From Pseudomonas berkeleyensis (GTDB lineage: Bacteria; Pseudomonadota; Gammaproteobacteria; Pseudomonadales; Pseudomonadaceae), in the NCBI RefSeq assembly GCF_014109765.1, contig NZ_CP059139.1:124001-188000 (forward strand): a DNA stretch of 64,000 bases, read 5' to 3'. Positions 32,461-41,748 of the stretch are shown piece by piece. Both the position numbers and the translations under genes were made by a program. Below the pieces are notes generated by a model, which searched no databases, was not told the origin of the DNA, and saw only the letters and a list, made by a program, of their open reading frames with translations. Numbering within the stretch: the first letter of the stretch is position 1; every line of letters begins with the position of its first letter.

Positions 32461-34044
32461 ATGCTGAAAACTACCCATGCCACCGGCGGCCTGTTCGTCG
32501 CCCCGCACCATCTGGCCGCGCAGGCCGGGCGCGATGTACTCAAGGCCGGCGGCAATGCCGTGGAAGCGATGGTCGCCGCTGCCGCCAGCATCGCCGTGGT
32601 CTACCCGCACATGAACGCCATCGGCGGCGATGGCTTCTGGCTGATCCATGAGCCGGGCAAACGCCCCATTGCCATCGATGCCTGCGGCAGCAGCGCTGCA
32701 CTGGCTGATCGCGACTTCTACGCCGGTCATACGCAGATTCCCAGCCGCGGCCCGCTGGCCGCATTGACCGTGGCGGGCACCGTCGGTGGCTGGGCCGAAG
32801 CCCTGGCGCAAACTGCGCACTGGCAGCCGCAACTGACCTTGCCCGATCTGCTTGCCGACGCCATCGGCCACGCTCGCTGCGGCATCGTGGTCAGCCGCAG
32901 CCAGGCACAGCTGACCCGCAGCAAGCTGGCCGAACTGCAGGACGTACCGGGCTTCGCCGATGTCTACCTGCCCGGCGGCCAGCCGCCGCGCGAAGGCGAC
33001 CTGCTGCGCCAGCCGGCGCTGGCCGAAACTCTGCAGCGTCTGGCTGATGCCGGGCTGGACGACTTCTACCGTGGCGAGCTGGCGGCGCGCATGGCCGCCG
33101 ATCTCGAACGCCTGGGCAGCCCACTGCGCCTGGCCGATCTGCAGAACTACCGCGCTCGTGCGGTCGAGCCGCTGAGCGTACGGTTGAGCGATGCCACACT
33201 GTACAACATGCCGCCGCCGACTCAGGGTTTGGCTTCGCTGCTGATCCTGGGCATCTTCGAAAAGCTCGGGATCGAACAGGCCGAAGGCTTCGCCCATGTT
33301 CACGGGCTGGTCGAGTCGACCAAGCAGGCTTTCCTGATTCGCGACCGTGTGGTGACCGATCCGGCCCGTGTGCCGGAAGACCCGCAGAGCCTGCTGGCCG
33401 ACGCCAATCTGCAACGCCTGGCTGCCAATGTCGATCCGCAGCAGGCGCTGGCCTGGCCACAGCCGGCGCAGCCGGGCGACACCATCTGGATGGGCTGCAT
33501 CGATGCCGAAGGGCGCGCGGTGAGTTTCATCCAGAGCGTGTACTGGGAGTTCGGTTCCGGCGTGGTGCTGCCCTCCACTGGCGTGGCCTGGCAGAACCGA
33601 GGCATCAGCTTCTCTCTCGATCCTGCCGCGCTGCAGAGCCTGGAACCGGGGCGCAAGCCGTTCCACACCCTCAACCCGGCGCTGGCGCTGTTCGACGATG
33701 GCCGCACCCTGAGCTACGGCACCATGGGTGGCGAAGGCCAGCCGCAGACCCAGGCGGCGATCCTCAGTCGCTACCGCCTGGGCAGCGACCTGCAAGCGGC
33801 GGTCAGTGCGCCGCGCTGGCTGCTCGGGCGCACCTGGGGCGACGTCAGTACCACGTTGAAACTGGAAAGCCGCTTCCCGGCCGAACTGGTGGAGCAACTG
33901 CGCCAGGCCGGGCATATCGTCGAGCTGCTGGACGAGCCCTTCAGCGACACCATGGGCCATGCCGGCGCGCTGCTGCGCCAGCCCAATGGCGTACTGGAAG
34001 GCGCCGCCGATCCGCGTAGCGACGGCAGCGTCTGCGGCTTGTGA
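32461..34044 (+). CDS. gamma-glutamyltransferase family protein with atypical active site
   Basis: 527 residues, no signal peptide, so probably cytosolic. The Ggt fold is clear from AGRDVLKAGGNAVEAMVAAAASIAVVYPHMNAIGGDGFWLI, SRGPLAALTVAGTVGGWAEAL and LNPALALFDDGRTLSYGTMGGEGQPQTQ. The autocleavage and nucleophile Thr should be Thr341 in GDTIWMGCIDAEGRAVS; classical enzymes read T-[ST]-H here, so the His is replaced by Trp. Such divergent members act on compounds other than glutathione. It follows the TRAP permease by 57 bp with GAAAGGAACTG before the ATG, so it probably processes the imported solute. Confidence 0.88.
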   Translation: MLKTTHATGGLFVAPHHLAAQAGRDVLKAGGNAVEAMVAAAASIAVVYPHMNAIGGDGFWLIHEPGKRPIAIDACGSSAALADRDFYAGHTQIPSRGPLAALTVAGTVGGWAEALAQTAHWQPQLTLPDLLADAIGHARCGIVVSRSQAQLTRSKLAELQDVPGFADVYLPGGQPPREGDLLRQPALAETLQRLADAGLDDFYRGELAARMAADLERLGSPLRLADLQNYRARAVEPLSVRLSDATLYNMPPPTQGLASLLILGIFEKLGIEQAEGFAHVHGLVESTKQAFLIRDRVVTDPARVPEDPQSLLADANLQRLAANVDPQQALAWPQPAQPGDTIWMGCIDAEGRAVSFIQSVYWEFGSGVVLPSTGVAWQNRGISFSLDPAALQSLEPGRKPFHTLNPALALFDDGRTLSYGTMGGEGQPQTQAAILSRYRLGSDLQAAVSAPRWLLGRTWGDVSTTLKLESRFPAELVEQLRQAGHIVELLDEPFSDTMGHAGALLRQPNGVLEGAADPRSDGSVCGL

Positions 34045-34048
34045 AAAA

Positions 34049-34076
34049 CGGTTGGGCCGGGTGCACCCGGCCCAAC
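34049..34076 (-). terminator. palindromic terminator between convergent genes
   Basis: The 26 bases at 34051-34076 form a perfect palindrome (arm GTTGGGCCGGGTG). On the minus strand it is followed by CGTTTTTCAC, so it mainly ends the RidA-type transcript, and probably blocks read-through from the plus side too. Confidence 0.75.
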
Positions 34077-34080
34077 GTGC

Positions 34081-34476
34081 TCACGGGCGTCTGGCGATGA
34101 AATCGATCTCAACCAGGGCGTGGCGCGCCAGCCCGGTGGTGCCGATGCAGGTGCGCGCCGGGCGTTTGCCCTCGGCAAAGTAGCTGGCGTAGATCGCATT
34201 GAAGCGCTCGTAATCACCGTAGAAATCGGTGAGGAAGGCGCGCGCCGATACCACGTTCTCCAGACCAAGGCCGAGCCCTTCGAGCACTATCAGCAGGTTG
34301 TCGAAGGTCTTGTGCGTCTGTGCCTCGATGCCTTCGGGCAGTGGCGCCGATTCGTTGCCCGGGTCGATGGGCAACTGGCCGGTGATGAACACCCAGCCAT
34401 CGGCTTCGCAGGCATGGGAAAAGGGCGCGACCGGTGCGGGCGCACCGGCGAACATGTGGTATTCGGGCATCGACAT
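34081..34476 (-). CDS. RidA family protein
   Basis: 131 residues. RidA proteins hydrolyse reactive enamine/imine intermediates produced by PLP enzymes, giving ketoacids and ammonia. ITGQLPIDPG, EAQTHKTFDNLLIVLEGLGLGLENVVSARAFLTD and RPARTCIGTTGLARHALVEIDFIA match the family; the Arg of ARTC is the substrate-carboxylate ligand. The ATG at 34474-34476 has CAGGAG 5 bases upstream. It converges on the Ggt-like gene and could serve the same catabolic route. Confidence 0.92.
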   Translation of the reverse strand: MSMPEYHMFAGAPAPVAPFSHACEADGWVFITGQLPIDPGNESAPLPEGIEAQTHKTFDNLLIVLEGLGLGLENVVSARAFLTDFYGDYERFNAIYASYFAEGKRPARTCIGTTGLARHALVEIDFIARRP

Positions 34477-34542
34477 GAGCACTCCTGGTCTCTGATGAAC
34501 GCCAGTGCGGTTGCACGGCTTCAGTGACCATACCTCATCGCA

Positions 34543-35451
34543 TCAGAATACCGACCAGCCAATTCGCTCACTGAGCAGCTCCAGCGCCGCCATGCCGGCC
34601 AGCGAGTTGCCAGCCTTGTTCAGCTCCGGTGACCACACGCAGATGGTGTACTGCCCCGGTACGATGGCGACGATGCCACCCCCGACGCCGCTCTTGCCCG
34701 GCAGGCCGACGCGGTAGGCGAAGTTACCCGCCTCGTCGTACAGCCCGCTGGTGGCCATGATCGAGTTGACCTGCTGGGTCTGCCTGGCGCTGAGAATCTG
34801 CTCGCCGCTGTGCTTGCAGAAACCGTCATTGGCCAGGAAGCAGAAGGCCTTGGCCAGGTCGACGCAGTTCATGCTCAGGGCGCAGTAGCTGAAGTAGTTG
34901 CGCAGTACCGATTCGACGTCGTTGTGGAAGTTGCCGAAGGACTGCATCAGGTAGGCCATGGCCGCGTTGCGTGCACGGTGCTGGTACTCGGAGTCGGCGA
35001 TGTGCCGGTCGATCACGACATTGGCATTGCCTGACAGACGCCGGACGAAATCGCGCATCGACAGGGCTGGCGCGGCAAAGCGCGACTGGTTGATGTCGCT
35101 GATCACCAGCGCCCCGGCGTTGATGAAGGGGTTGCGTGGCCGGCCGTTCTCCAGCTCCAGCTGCAGTAGCGAATTGAACGGTTGCCCGGACGGTTCGTGG
35201 CCGAGCCGTTCCCAGATCGCCTCGCCCGAATGCTGGATCGCCTGCACCAGGCTGAACACCTTGGAGATACTCTGGATCGAGAACGGGATGCGCGCATCGC
35301 CGGCGGTGAACAGCTCGCCGTCGTTGCCATACACCGCGATGCCAAACTGGTTGGCCGATACGTCGGCGAGTGCCGGAATGTAATTGGCGACCTTGCCCTG
35401 GCCGATCAACGGACGGGCTGCATCGAGAATTTCGTTCAACAGGGCTTGCAT
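34543..35451 (-). CDS. glsA: glutaminase
   Basis: 302 residues, exactly the usual length of bacterial glutaminase A/B, which hydrolyses glutamine to glutamate and ammonia. The serine-dependent beta-lactamase-like fold is shown by [13 protein letters not shown] (SxxK), [36 protein letters not shown] and the C-terminal [17 protein letters not shown]. It is transcribed alone, divergently from an AEC transporter gene. Confidence 0.96.
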   Translation of the reverse strand: MQALLNEILDAARPLIGQGKVANYIPALADVSANQFGIAVYGNDGELFTAGDARIPFSIQSISKVFSLVQAIQHSGEAIWERLGHEPSGQPFNSLLQLELENGRPRNPFINAGALVISDINQSRFAAPALSMRDFVRRLSGNANVVIDRHIADSEYQHRARNAAMAYLMQSFGNFHNDVESVLRNYFSYCALSMNCVDLAKAFCFLANDGFCKHSGEQILSARQTQQVNSIMATSGLYDEAGNFAYRVGLPGKSGVGGGIVAIVPGQYTICVWSPELNKAGNSLAGMAALELLSERIGWSVF

Positions 35452-35593
35452 GCTCTGGCTCGCGAGGGCGTCAGGTATTTGCCCGACAGGTTTGTGCTAG
35501 ACGCCAGCAGAAACCTTCGAATCACAGCCGATGACTTGCTCTGCATGGCGCCCGCCTCTAGTCTCGGCCTCTTCCCGTCGACGGCGTAGTCTG

Positions 35594-36523
35594 ATGTCCA
35601 CCGTTCTCAACGTGTTGTTGCCAATCTTCGGTCTGATTCTGATCGGCTACATCTGTCGACGTACCAACCGGCTGGGGCCGACTGCCGCTTCGGAGATGAA
35701 CCGTTTCGTGGTCTGGCTCGGTTTGCCGGCGTTGTTGTTCAGCCTGACCGCCAAGGCCGACTGGGCGCAGATCTGGCAGCCCGGTTTCCTGCTGGCCTTC
35801 ACCGGCGGCATGTTTGCTGTATACCTGATTACCCTGCTGTATCGCTGGAAGACCACTGGCAACCTGGTGGACGCCAGCATCGATGGCCTCAGTGCCGGTT
35901 ACGCCAACAGTGGCTACATCGGCATTCCGCTGTGCGTGCTGGTGCTGGGTGATGACGGCATGGCGCCGGCGTTGATCGCCTCGCTGATGGTGGTCTGCGT
36001 GCTGTTCGGCCTGGCCGTGGTGTGCATCGAAGTCGGCCTGCAGAGCAAGAAGGGAGTGGGCGGCGCGATCCTTCAGGTCGTCACTGCATTGCTGAAGAAC
36101 CCGCTGGTGGTGGCGCCGCTGTTGGGCGCGGCCTGGTCGCAGGGTGGGCTGCAGATGCCTGCGGCGATGGATGAATTCCTGCATCTGCTGGGTGCGGCGA
36201 CCGTGCCCTGCGCACTGGTGTCGCTGGGCCTGTTTCTGGCGCAGCGACAGAGCGGGCCGAGCCAGGGCGTCTGGCCGCTGGTGGCGCTCAAGCTGGTGCT
36301 GCAACCGCTGATTACCTGGTTCATCGCCTTCGTGCTGCTCGACCTGCCGCCGCTCTGGGCGCATGCCGCGCTGCTGCTCAGTGCGCTGCCAACCGGCACC
36401 GGGCCGTTCATGCTCGCCGAGTACTACCAGCGCCAGGCGGCGCTGGTGTCCCGGGCGATCCTGTTCTCCACGCTAGGCTCGCTGTTTACCCTGTCGCTGA
36501 TCCTGTTGCTGATCACGCCTTGA
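35594..36523 (+). CDS. AEC family (auxin-efflux-carrier type) transporter
   Basis: 309 residues with about ten membrane segments. VLNVLLPIFGLILIGYICRRTNRLGPTAASEMNRFVVWLGLPALLFSLTAKAD and YANSGYIGIPLCVLVLGDDG are typical of the AEC/MleP group, which moves malonate, malate or amino acids in bacteria. The ATG at 35594 gives the family N-terminus; the ribosome site is poor. The 3' end overlaps the convergent gene by 11 bp (36513-36523). Confidence 0.9.
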   Translation: MSTVLNVLLPIFGLILIGYICRRTNRLGPTAASEMNRFVVWLGLPALLFSLTAKADWAQIWQPGFLLAFTGGMFAVYLITLLYRWKTTGNLVDASIDGLSAGYANSGYIGIPLCVLVLGDDGMAPALIASLMVVCVLFGLAVVCIEVGLQSKKGVGGAILQVVTALLKNPLVVAPLLGAAWSQGGLQMPAAMDEFLHLLGAATVPCALVSLGLFLAQRQSGPSQGVWPLVALKLVLQPLITWFIAFVLLDLPPLWAHAALLLSALPTGTGPFMLAEYYQRQAALVSRAILFSTLGSLFTLSLILLLITP

Positions 36524-37154
36524 GTTGCAGCTCCAGGCCCAACTGCTGCGACAGGCATGGCCAGCGGCGCCAGGCCGATGCGGTGTCCGGTGCTGCCAGG
36601 CGCTCGCGGTAGGCCTGCACCGACGGCTGGTCGAAGCTGGCGTCATCGAGCATGCCGGCCAGCGCATGATGCACCGCCTCGTCGAGTTGATTGGCGAAGG
36701 GCTCGCCGATCAACTGATGCGCGATCAGGTTGGCGCGCGTGGTGTCCAGTGGGATCAGTGGCTGGCCGAGATGGGCGATATAGCGGTCATTGACCTCTTC
36801 CACCAGGCGGTGGGCCAGGTAGGCCTCGTCCAGCAACCCTTCGAGACCTTCATGGCCTGCCATCAGCTCGGGTGGTTGCAGGAAGAAGTGCTCGGCGATC
36901 TTCAGCACCGGCTTGATGGCGCTCTCGATACCCGCTTCACGCGCCACGGTGGCGGCGGCATCAAGCACGTCCGGCACCTCTTCGATATAGGCGATGACGA
37001 AGCCGGTCAGCGCGCCAAGGGCATCATCCTCGGGCAGGCGGATCGACGGATGCAGGCGTTCGAGCTGATCCTGCAGAAACATTGCAAGCGCGTGTTTGGC
37101 GGTTTCCTGCTGACGAGCCTGGGCAATCAATTGGCGAAGGGCGGCAGTGTTCAT
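36513..37154 (-). CDS. conserved protein of unknown function, next to the cox locus
   Basis: 213 residues, soluble, mostly helical and acidic, with no membrane segment, signal or recognised domain. The HLGQPLIPLDTTRANLIAHQLIGEPFANQLDEAVHHAL segment looks well conserved. A homologue occupies the same place beside coxB in P. aeruginosa (PA0104, from memory), so the linkage is old, but a role in oxidase function is not shown. Divergent from coxB across 406 bp. Confidence 0.8.
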   Translation of the reverse strand: MNTAALRQLIAQARQQETAKHALAMFLQDQLERLHPSIRLPEDDALGALTGFVIAYIEEVPDVLDAAATVAREAGIESAIKPVLKIAEHFFLQPPELMAGHEGLEGLLDEAYLAHRLVEEVNDRYIAHLGQPLIPLDTTRANLIAHQLIGEPFANQLDEAVHHALAGMLDDASFDQPSVQAYRERLAAPDTASAWRRWPCLSQQLGLELQLKA

Positions 37155-37560
37155 GACTACTCCTACATTTCAGGACATGGACGTGAACCTTAGCCGGCAC
37201 TTTGGCCCGGCTAAGACGCGATTGTCATAACTTTTTCATACTTATGCGAGTCCGCTATATCCACCTGTATCAGAACGGCTACACCCCGCGTCACTCGGGG
37301 CGTTTAGCGCAGGCCTCGAGTCGGATCGGCCAGCGTGGTGCTCACATTGCGGGCTGAAAGTCGCCGTCTATACTCGATTTCGAAAGGCAGTACCTGATGG
37401 AACCGGACGAGCTTTGGCACGGAAAGGTTCGACAGTAGTCGCCAGCAGTCAGGGGTGGTCATGCAGGCAGCGTGCGCCAGCAGCCAACTCCGTAGGCAGT
37501 CGATCCCTTAGCCGCAGGCTCAGCCGGCGGGATAACAAGAACAATCAAGGGGAACCCGCA
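37155..37560 (+). promoter_or_regulatory. 406-bp spacer and leader before coxB
   Basis: No regular gene. TATACT at 37369-37374 is a plausible -10 box, with a weak TTGCGG at 37347-37352. If used, the leader is about 180 nt long. It contains a 13-codon ORF (37397-37438, MEPDELWHGKVRQ) with a weak ribosome site; coding is unproven. Confidence 0.35.
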
Positions 37561-38685
37561 ATGATGCGACATCCACGAGTCTGGATGGGCCTCCTGCTGT
37601 GGCTGACATTAAGCTCGGCGCATGCCCAGTGGACGGTGAACATGGCGCCCGGTGTCACCGAGGTCAGCCGTTCCGTCTTCGACCTGCACATGACCATCTT
37701 CTGGATCTGCGTCGTGATCGGCGTGCTGGTGTTCGGCGCGATGTTCTGGTCGATGATCATGCACCGCCGCTCCACCGGCCAGCAGCCCGCGCATTTCCAC
37801 GAGAGCACCACCGTCGAGATTCTCTGGACCGTGGTGCCCTTGGCCATCCTCATCGTGATGGCGATTCCGGCGACCAAGACGCTGATCGAGATCTACGACA
37901 CCTCCGAGTCCGAGCTGGATGTCCAGGTCACCGGCTACCAGTGGAAGTGGCACTACAAGTACCTGGGCCAGGATGTCGAGTTCTTCAGCAACCTGACCAC
38001 GCCGCGCGACCAGATCAACAACCGCGCCGCCAAGGGTGAGCACTACCTGCTGGAGGTGGATCAACCGCTGGTGGTGCCGGTGGGCACCAAGGTGCGCTTC
38101 CTGATCACTTCTGCCGACGTGATCCACTCCTGGTGGGTACCTGCCCTGGCAGTGAAGAAGGATGCCATTCCCGGTTTCATCAATGAATCCTGGACGCGTA
38201 TCGACGAGCCCGGCGTCTACCGTGGCCAGTGCACCGAGCTGTGCGGCAAGGATCACGGCTTCATGCCTGTCGTGGTCGAAGCCAAGTCCAAGGAAGATTT
38301 CTCCGCCTGGATGGACGAGCGCAAGCAGGCCGCAGCCGCCGAACGTGAGCTGACCAGCAAGGAATGGACCAAGGAAGAGCTCATGGCACGCGGCGAGAAG
38401 GCCTACAACACCACCTGCGTCGCCTGCCACCAGGCCAATGGCGAAGGCCTGCCACCGATGTTCCCGGCGCTCAAGGGCTCGGCCATCGCCACCGGGCCGG
38501 CCAAGGGACATATCGACATCGTTTACCACGGCAAGCCGGGTACCTCGATGGCCGCCTTCGGCAAGCAACTGTCGCCGGTAGACCTGGCCGCCATCATCAC
38601 CTACGAGCGCAACGCCTGGGGCAACAATGTCGGTGACATGGTCACGCCCAAGGACATTCTCGACTTCTCGAAGGCTCAGGAGTAA
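37561..38685 (+). CDS. coxB: cytochrome c oxidase subunit II with fused cytochrome c domain
   Basis: 374 residues. A signal peptide (residues 1-22), two membrane helices (about 43-65 and 85-107) and a cupredoxin domain carry the CuA site, C-T-E-L-C-G-K-D-H-G-F-M. A C-terminal cytochrome c domain follows, with CVACHQ and a downstream Met ligand, making this a caa3-type subunit II. It takes electrons from cytochrome c and passes them to subunit I. The ATG at 37561 follows CAAGGGGAA. First gene of the oxidase locus. Confidence 0.96.
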   Translation: MMRHPRVWMGLLLWLTLSSAHAQWTVNMAPGVTEVSRSVFDLHMTIFWICVVIGVLVFGAMFWSMIMHRRSTGQQPAHFHESTTVEILWTVVPLAILIVMAIPATKTLIEIYDTSESELDVQVTGYQWKWHYKYLGQDVEFFSNLTTPRDQINNRAAKGEHYLLEVDQPLVVPVGTKVRFLITSADVIHSWWVPALAVKKDAIPGFINESWTRIDEPGVYRGQCTELCGKDHGFMPVVVEAKSKEDFSAWMDERKQAAAAERELTSKEWTKEELMARGEKAYNTTCVACHQANGEGLPPMFPALKGSAIATGPAKGHIDIVYHGKPGTSMAAFGKQLSPVDLAAIITYERNAWGNNVGDMVTPKDILDFSKAQE

Positions 38686-38689
38686 GGAC

Positions 38690-40273
38690 ATGAGTGCAGT
38701 GATCGACCACGGTCATACTGACCACCACCATGGCCCGGCCAAGGGCCTGATGCGCTGGGTGCTGACCACCAACCACAAGGACATCGGCACGATGTACCTG
38801 TGGTTCAGCTTCTGCATGTTCCTGCTCGGCGGCTCGATGGCGATGGTGATTCGCGCCGAGCTGTTCCAGCCGGGCCTGCAGATCGTGCAGCCGGAATTCT
38901 TCAACCAGATGACCACCATGCACGGCCTGATCATGGTCTTCGGCGCGGTTATGCCAGCTTTCGTCGGCCTGGCCAACTGGATGATCCCGCTGATGATCGG
39001 CGCGCCGGACATGGCTCTGCCGCGGATGAACAACTTCAGCTTCTGGCTGCTGCCGGCGGCCTTCGGCCTGCTGGTCAGTACCTTGTTCATGGAGGGCGGA
39101 GGGCCGAACTTCGGTTGGACCTTCTATGCGCCGTTGTCGACGACCTACGGGCCGGAGAGCACGACCTTCTTCATCTTCGCCATCCACCTGATGGGCATCA
39201 GTTCGATCATGGGGGCGATCAACGTGGTCGCCACCATCCTCAACCTGCGTGCCCCCGGCATGACCCTGATGAAGATGCCGCTGTTCGTCTGGACTTGGCT
39301 GATCACTGCCTTCCTGCTGATCGCGGTGATGCCGGTACTGGCTGGCTGCGTGACCATGATGCTGATGGACATCCACTTCGGCACCAGCTTCTTCAACGCT
39401 GCTGGCGGCGGTGATCCGGTGCTGTTCCAGCACGTGTTCTGGTTTTTCGGTCACCCCGAGGTGTACATCATGATCCTGCCCGCGTTCGGCGCGGTCAGCT
39501 CGATCATTCCGGCCTTCGCGCGCAAGCCGCTGTTCGGCTACACCTCGATGGTCTACGCCACCGCGGCCATCGCCTTCCTCTCGTTCATCGTCTGGGCGCA
39601 CCACATGTTCACCGTTGGCATTCCGCTGACCGGCGAGCTGTTCTTCATGTACGCCACCATGCTCATCGCCGTGCCTACCGGAGTGAAGGTGTTCAACTGG
39701 GCCAGCACCATGTGGCAGGGCTCGATGACCTTCGAGGCGCCGATGCTGTTCTCGGTGGCCTTCGTCATCCTGTTCACCATCGGTGGCTTCTCCGGGCTGA
39801 TGCTGGCCATCGCCCCGGCGGACTTCCAGTACCACGATACCTACTTCGTGGTGGCGCACTTCCACTACGTGCTGGTGCCCGGTGCGATCTTCGGCATCTT
39901 CGCTTCGGCCTATTACTGGCTGCCGAAGTGGACGGGCCACATGTACGACGAGACCCTGGCCAAGCTGCATTTCTGGATGAGCTTCATCGGCATGAACATG
40001 GCGTTCTTTCCGATGCACTTCGTCGGCTTGGCCGGCATGCCGCGGCGCATCCCGGACTACAACATGATGTTCGCCAACTTCAACATGATCTCGAGCATCG
40101 GCGCTTTCCTCTTCGGCGCGACCCAGTTGCTGTTCCTGTTCATCGTCATCAAGTGCATCCGTGGCGGCAAACCCGCCCCGGCCAAACCTTGGGATGGCGC
40201 CGAAGGTCTGGAGTGGACGGTGCCGTCACCGGCGCCCTACCACACCTTCAGTACGCCACCGGAAGTGAAATAG
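38690..40273 (+). CDS. coxA: cytochrome c oxidase subunit I
   Basis: 527 residues with twelve membrane helices. The haem-copper core is complete: the low-spin haem His in MTTMHGLIMVF, the CuB ligand and cross-linked Tyr in VFWFFGHPEVYIMILPAFG, the CuB His pair in WAHHMF, and the haem a/a3 pair in VVAHFHYVL. TTNHKDIGTMYL is the usual N-terminal block. The start at 38690 follows TAAGGAC, 4 bp after the coxB stop. Confidence 0.98.
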   Translation: MSAVIDHGHTDHHHGPAKGLMRWVLTTNHKDIGTMYLWFSFCMFLLGGSMAMVIRAELFQPGLQIVQPEFFNQMTTMHGLIMVFGAVMPAFVGLANWMIPLMIGAPDMALPRMNNFSFWLLPAAFGLLVSTLFMEGGGPNFGWTFYAPLSTTYGPESTTFFIFAIHLMGISSIMGAINVVATILNLRAPGMTLMKMPLFVWTWLITAFLLIAVMPVLAGCVTMMLMDIHFGTSFFNAAGGGDPVLFQHVFWFFGHPEVYIMILPAFGAVSSIIPAFARKPLFGYTSMVYATAAIAFLSFIVWAHHMFTVGIPLTGELFFMYATMLIAVPTGVKVFNWASTMWQGSMTFEAPMLFSVAFVILFTIGGFSGLMLAIAPADFQYHDTYFVVAHFHYVLVPGAIFGIFASAYYWLPKWTGHMYDETLAKLHFWMSFIGMNMAFFPMHFVGLAGMPRRIPDYNMMFANFNMISSIGAFLFGATQLLFLFIVIKCIRGGKPAPAKPWDGAEGLEWTVPSPAPYHTFSTPPEVK

Positions 40274-40283
40274 GAGGTCTGCC

Positions 40284-40832
40284 GTGAGCGAGGTCATCGC
40301 GACTCGTCGCCTGGTTACCCGTCTGCTGATCGTGGTGGTGGTGATGTTCTGCTTCGGCATCTTCGTCCTGCCGCCGTTCTACGACGCCATGTGTCGGGTG
40401 TTCGGCATCAATGGCAAGACGGCAGGCGCCTATCAGGGCGAGCAGATGATCGACGTGGCTCGAGAGGTGCGCGTGCAGTTTCTCGCCACCAACTCGGCCG
40501 AGATGGTCTGGGAGTTCGGCCCGAAAGCGGACGAGATGGTGGTTCACCCGGGCGAGCCGCGCGACATGCTGTTCGTGGCCTACAACCCCAGCGACCACCC
40601 GATGACGGCGCAGGCCATCCCCAGCGTCTCGCCATCGCGGGCGGCGGCCTTCTTCCACAAGACCGAGTGCTTCTGTTTCACCCAGCAGGTGCTGCAGCCG
40701 GGCGAGCGCATCGAGATGCCAGTGCGCTTCATCGTCGACCGTGACCTGCCGCAAGACGTGAAGCACCTGACGCTGGGCTACACGCTGTTCGATGTTACTG
40801 CGAGCAAACCGCCAGTGGCACAGGCTCCATAA
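40284..40832 (+). CDS. ctaG: cytochrome c oxidase assembly protein Cox11/CtaG
   Basis: 182 residues with one N-terminal membrane anchor (about 10-30) and a periplasmic copper-binding domain containing ECFCFTQQ, whose paired cysteines bind Cu(I) for insertion into CuB of subunit I. ATNSAEMVWEFGP and AIPSVSPSRAAAFFHK are conserved. AGGAGG lies before the GTG-rich start at 40284 (ATG is not used in all homologues; here GTGAGCGAG). Confidence 0.95.
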   Translation: MSEVIATRRLVTRLLIVVVVMFCFGIFVLPPFYDAMCRVFGINGKTAGAYQGEQMIDVAREVRVQFLATNSAEMVWEFGPKADEMVVHPGEPRDMLFVAYNPSDHPMTAQAIPSVSPSRAAAFFHKTECFCFTQQVLQPGERIEMPVRFIVDRDLPQDVKHLTLGYTLFDVTASKPPVAQAP

Positions 40833-40843
40833 GGAGAACAACA

Positions 40844-41731
40844 ATGTCGAGTCACGAGCACTATTACGTTCCGGCCCAGAGCAAATGGCCGATCATCGCT
40901 ACCCTTGGCCTGTTGGTCAGCGTCTTCGGGTTGGGTACCTGGTTCAACGACTTGTCGGCCAATCGTGCTGAATCCAACGGCCCGCTGATTTTCTTCGTCG
41001 GCGGCCTGATCCTCGCCTACATGCTGTTTGGCTGGTTCGGCAACGTGATCAAGGAGAGCCGTGGCGGCCTCTACAGTCCGCAAATGGATCGCTCGTTCCG
41101 CTGGGGCATGAGCTGGTTCATCTTCTCCGAGGTGATGTTCTTCGCCGCCTTCTTCGGTGCGCTGTTCTACATCCGCACCTGGGCTGGGCCATGGCTCGGT
41201 GGTGAAGGCGACAAGGGCGTCAGCAACATGCTCTGGGAGGGATTCGAGTACAGCTGGCCGCTGCTGCAGAACCCCGACTCCAAGTTATTCGTACCGCCGT
41301 CCGGGGTGATCGATCCCTGGCACCTGCCACTGCTCAATACCATCCTGCTGGTGTCATCGAGCGTCACCGTGACTCTGGCCCACCATGCGCTGAAGAAGGA
41401 CAAGCGCGGCCCGCTCAAGGCCTGGCTGGCGGCGACCATTCTGCTCGGCGCGGCGTTCCTGTTCTTCCAGGTCGAGGAGTACATCGAGGCCTATACCGAA
41501 CTGGGTTTGACCCTGGGTTCGGGAATCTACGGCGCGACCTTCTTCATGCTCACCGGCTTTCACGGCGCTCACGTGACCATGGGCGCGATCATCCTGACGG
41601 TGATGTTGGTGCGCATCATGCGCGGGCATTTCGACTCCGAGAAACACTTCGGTTTCGAGGCGGCGTCCTGGTACTGGCACTTCGTCGACGTGGTCTGGCT
41701 GGGGCTGTTCATCTTCGTCTACGTGTTGTGA
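40844..41731 (+). CDS. coxC: cytochrome c oxidase subunit III
   Basis: 295 residues, seven membrane helices. HEHYYVPAQSKWPI start, MSWFIFSEVMFFAAFFGALFYIR, and TGFHGAHVTMGAIILTVMLVR with the final WYWHFVDVVWLGLFIFVYV are standard for subunit III, which stabilises the oxidase and its proton uptake. AAGGAGAAC lies before the ATG at 40844. It is followed by an oppositely oriented small membrane gene. Confidence 0.97.
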   Translation: MSSHEHYYVPAQSKWPIIATLGLLVSVFGLGTWFNDLSANRAESNGPLIFFVGGLILAYMLFGWFGNVIKESRGGLYSPQMDRSFRWGMSWFIFSEVMFFAAFFGALFYIRTWAGPWLGGEGDKGVSNMLWEGFEYSWPLLQNPDSKLFVPPSGVIDPWHLPLLNTILLVSSSVTVTLAHHALKKDKRGPLKAWLAATILLGAAFLFFQVEEYIEAYTELGLTLGSGIYGATFFMLTGFHGAHVTMGAIILTVMLVRIMRGHFDSEKHFGFEAASWYWHFVDVVWLGLFIFVYVL

Positions 41732-41748
41732 CGAATGATGAGCTCCAG

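Noticed and set aside
38642..40018. A 458-codon minus-strand frame opposite coxA
   Set aside because: Shadow frame; coxA has every haem and copper ligand.
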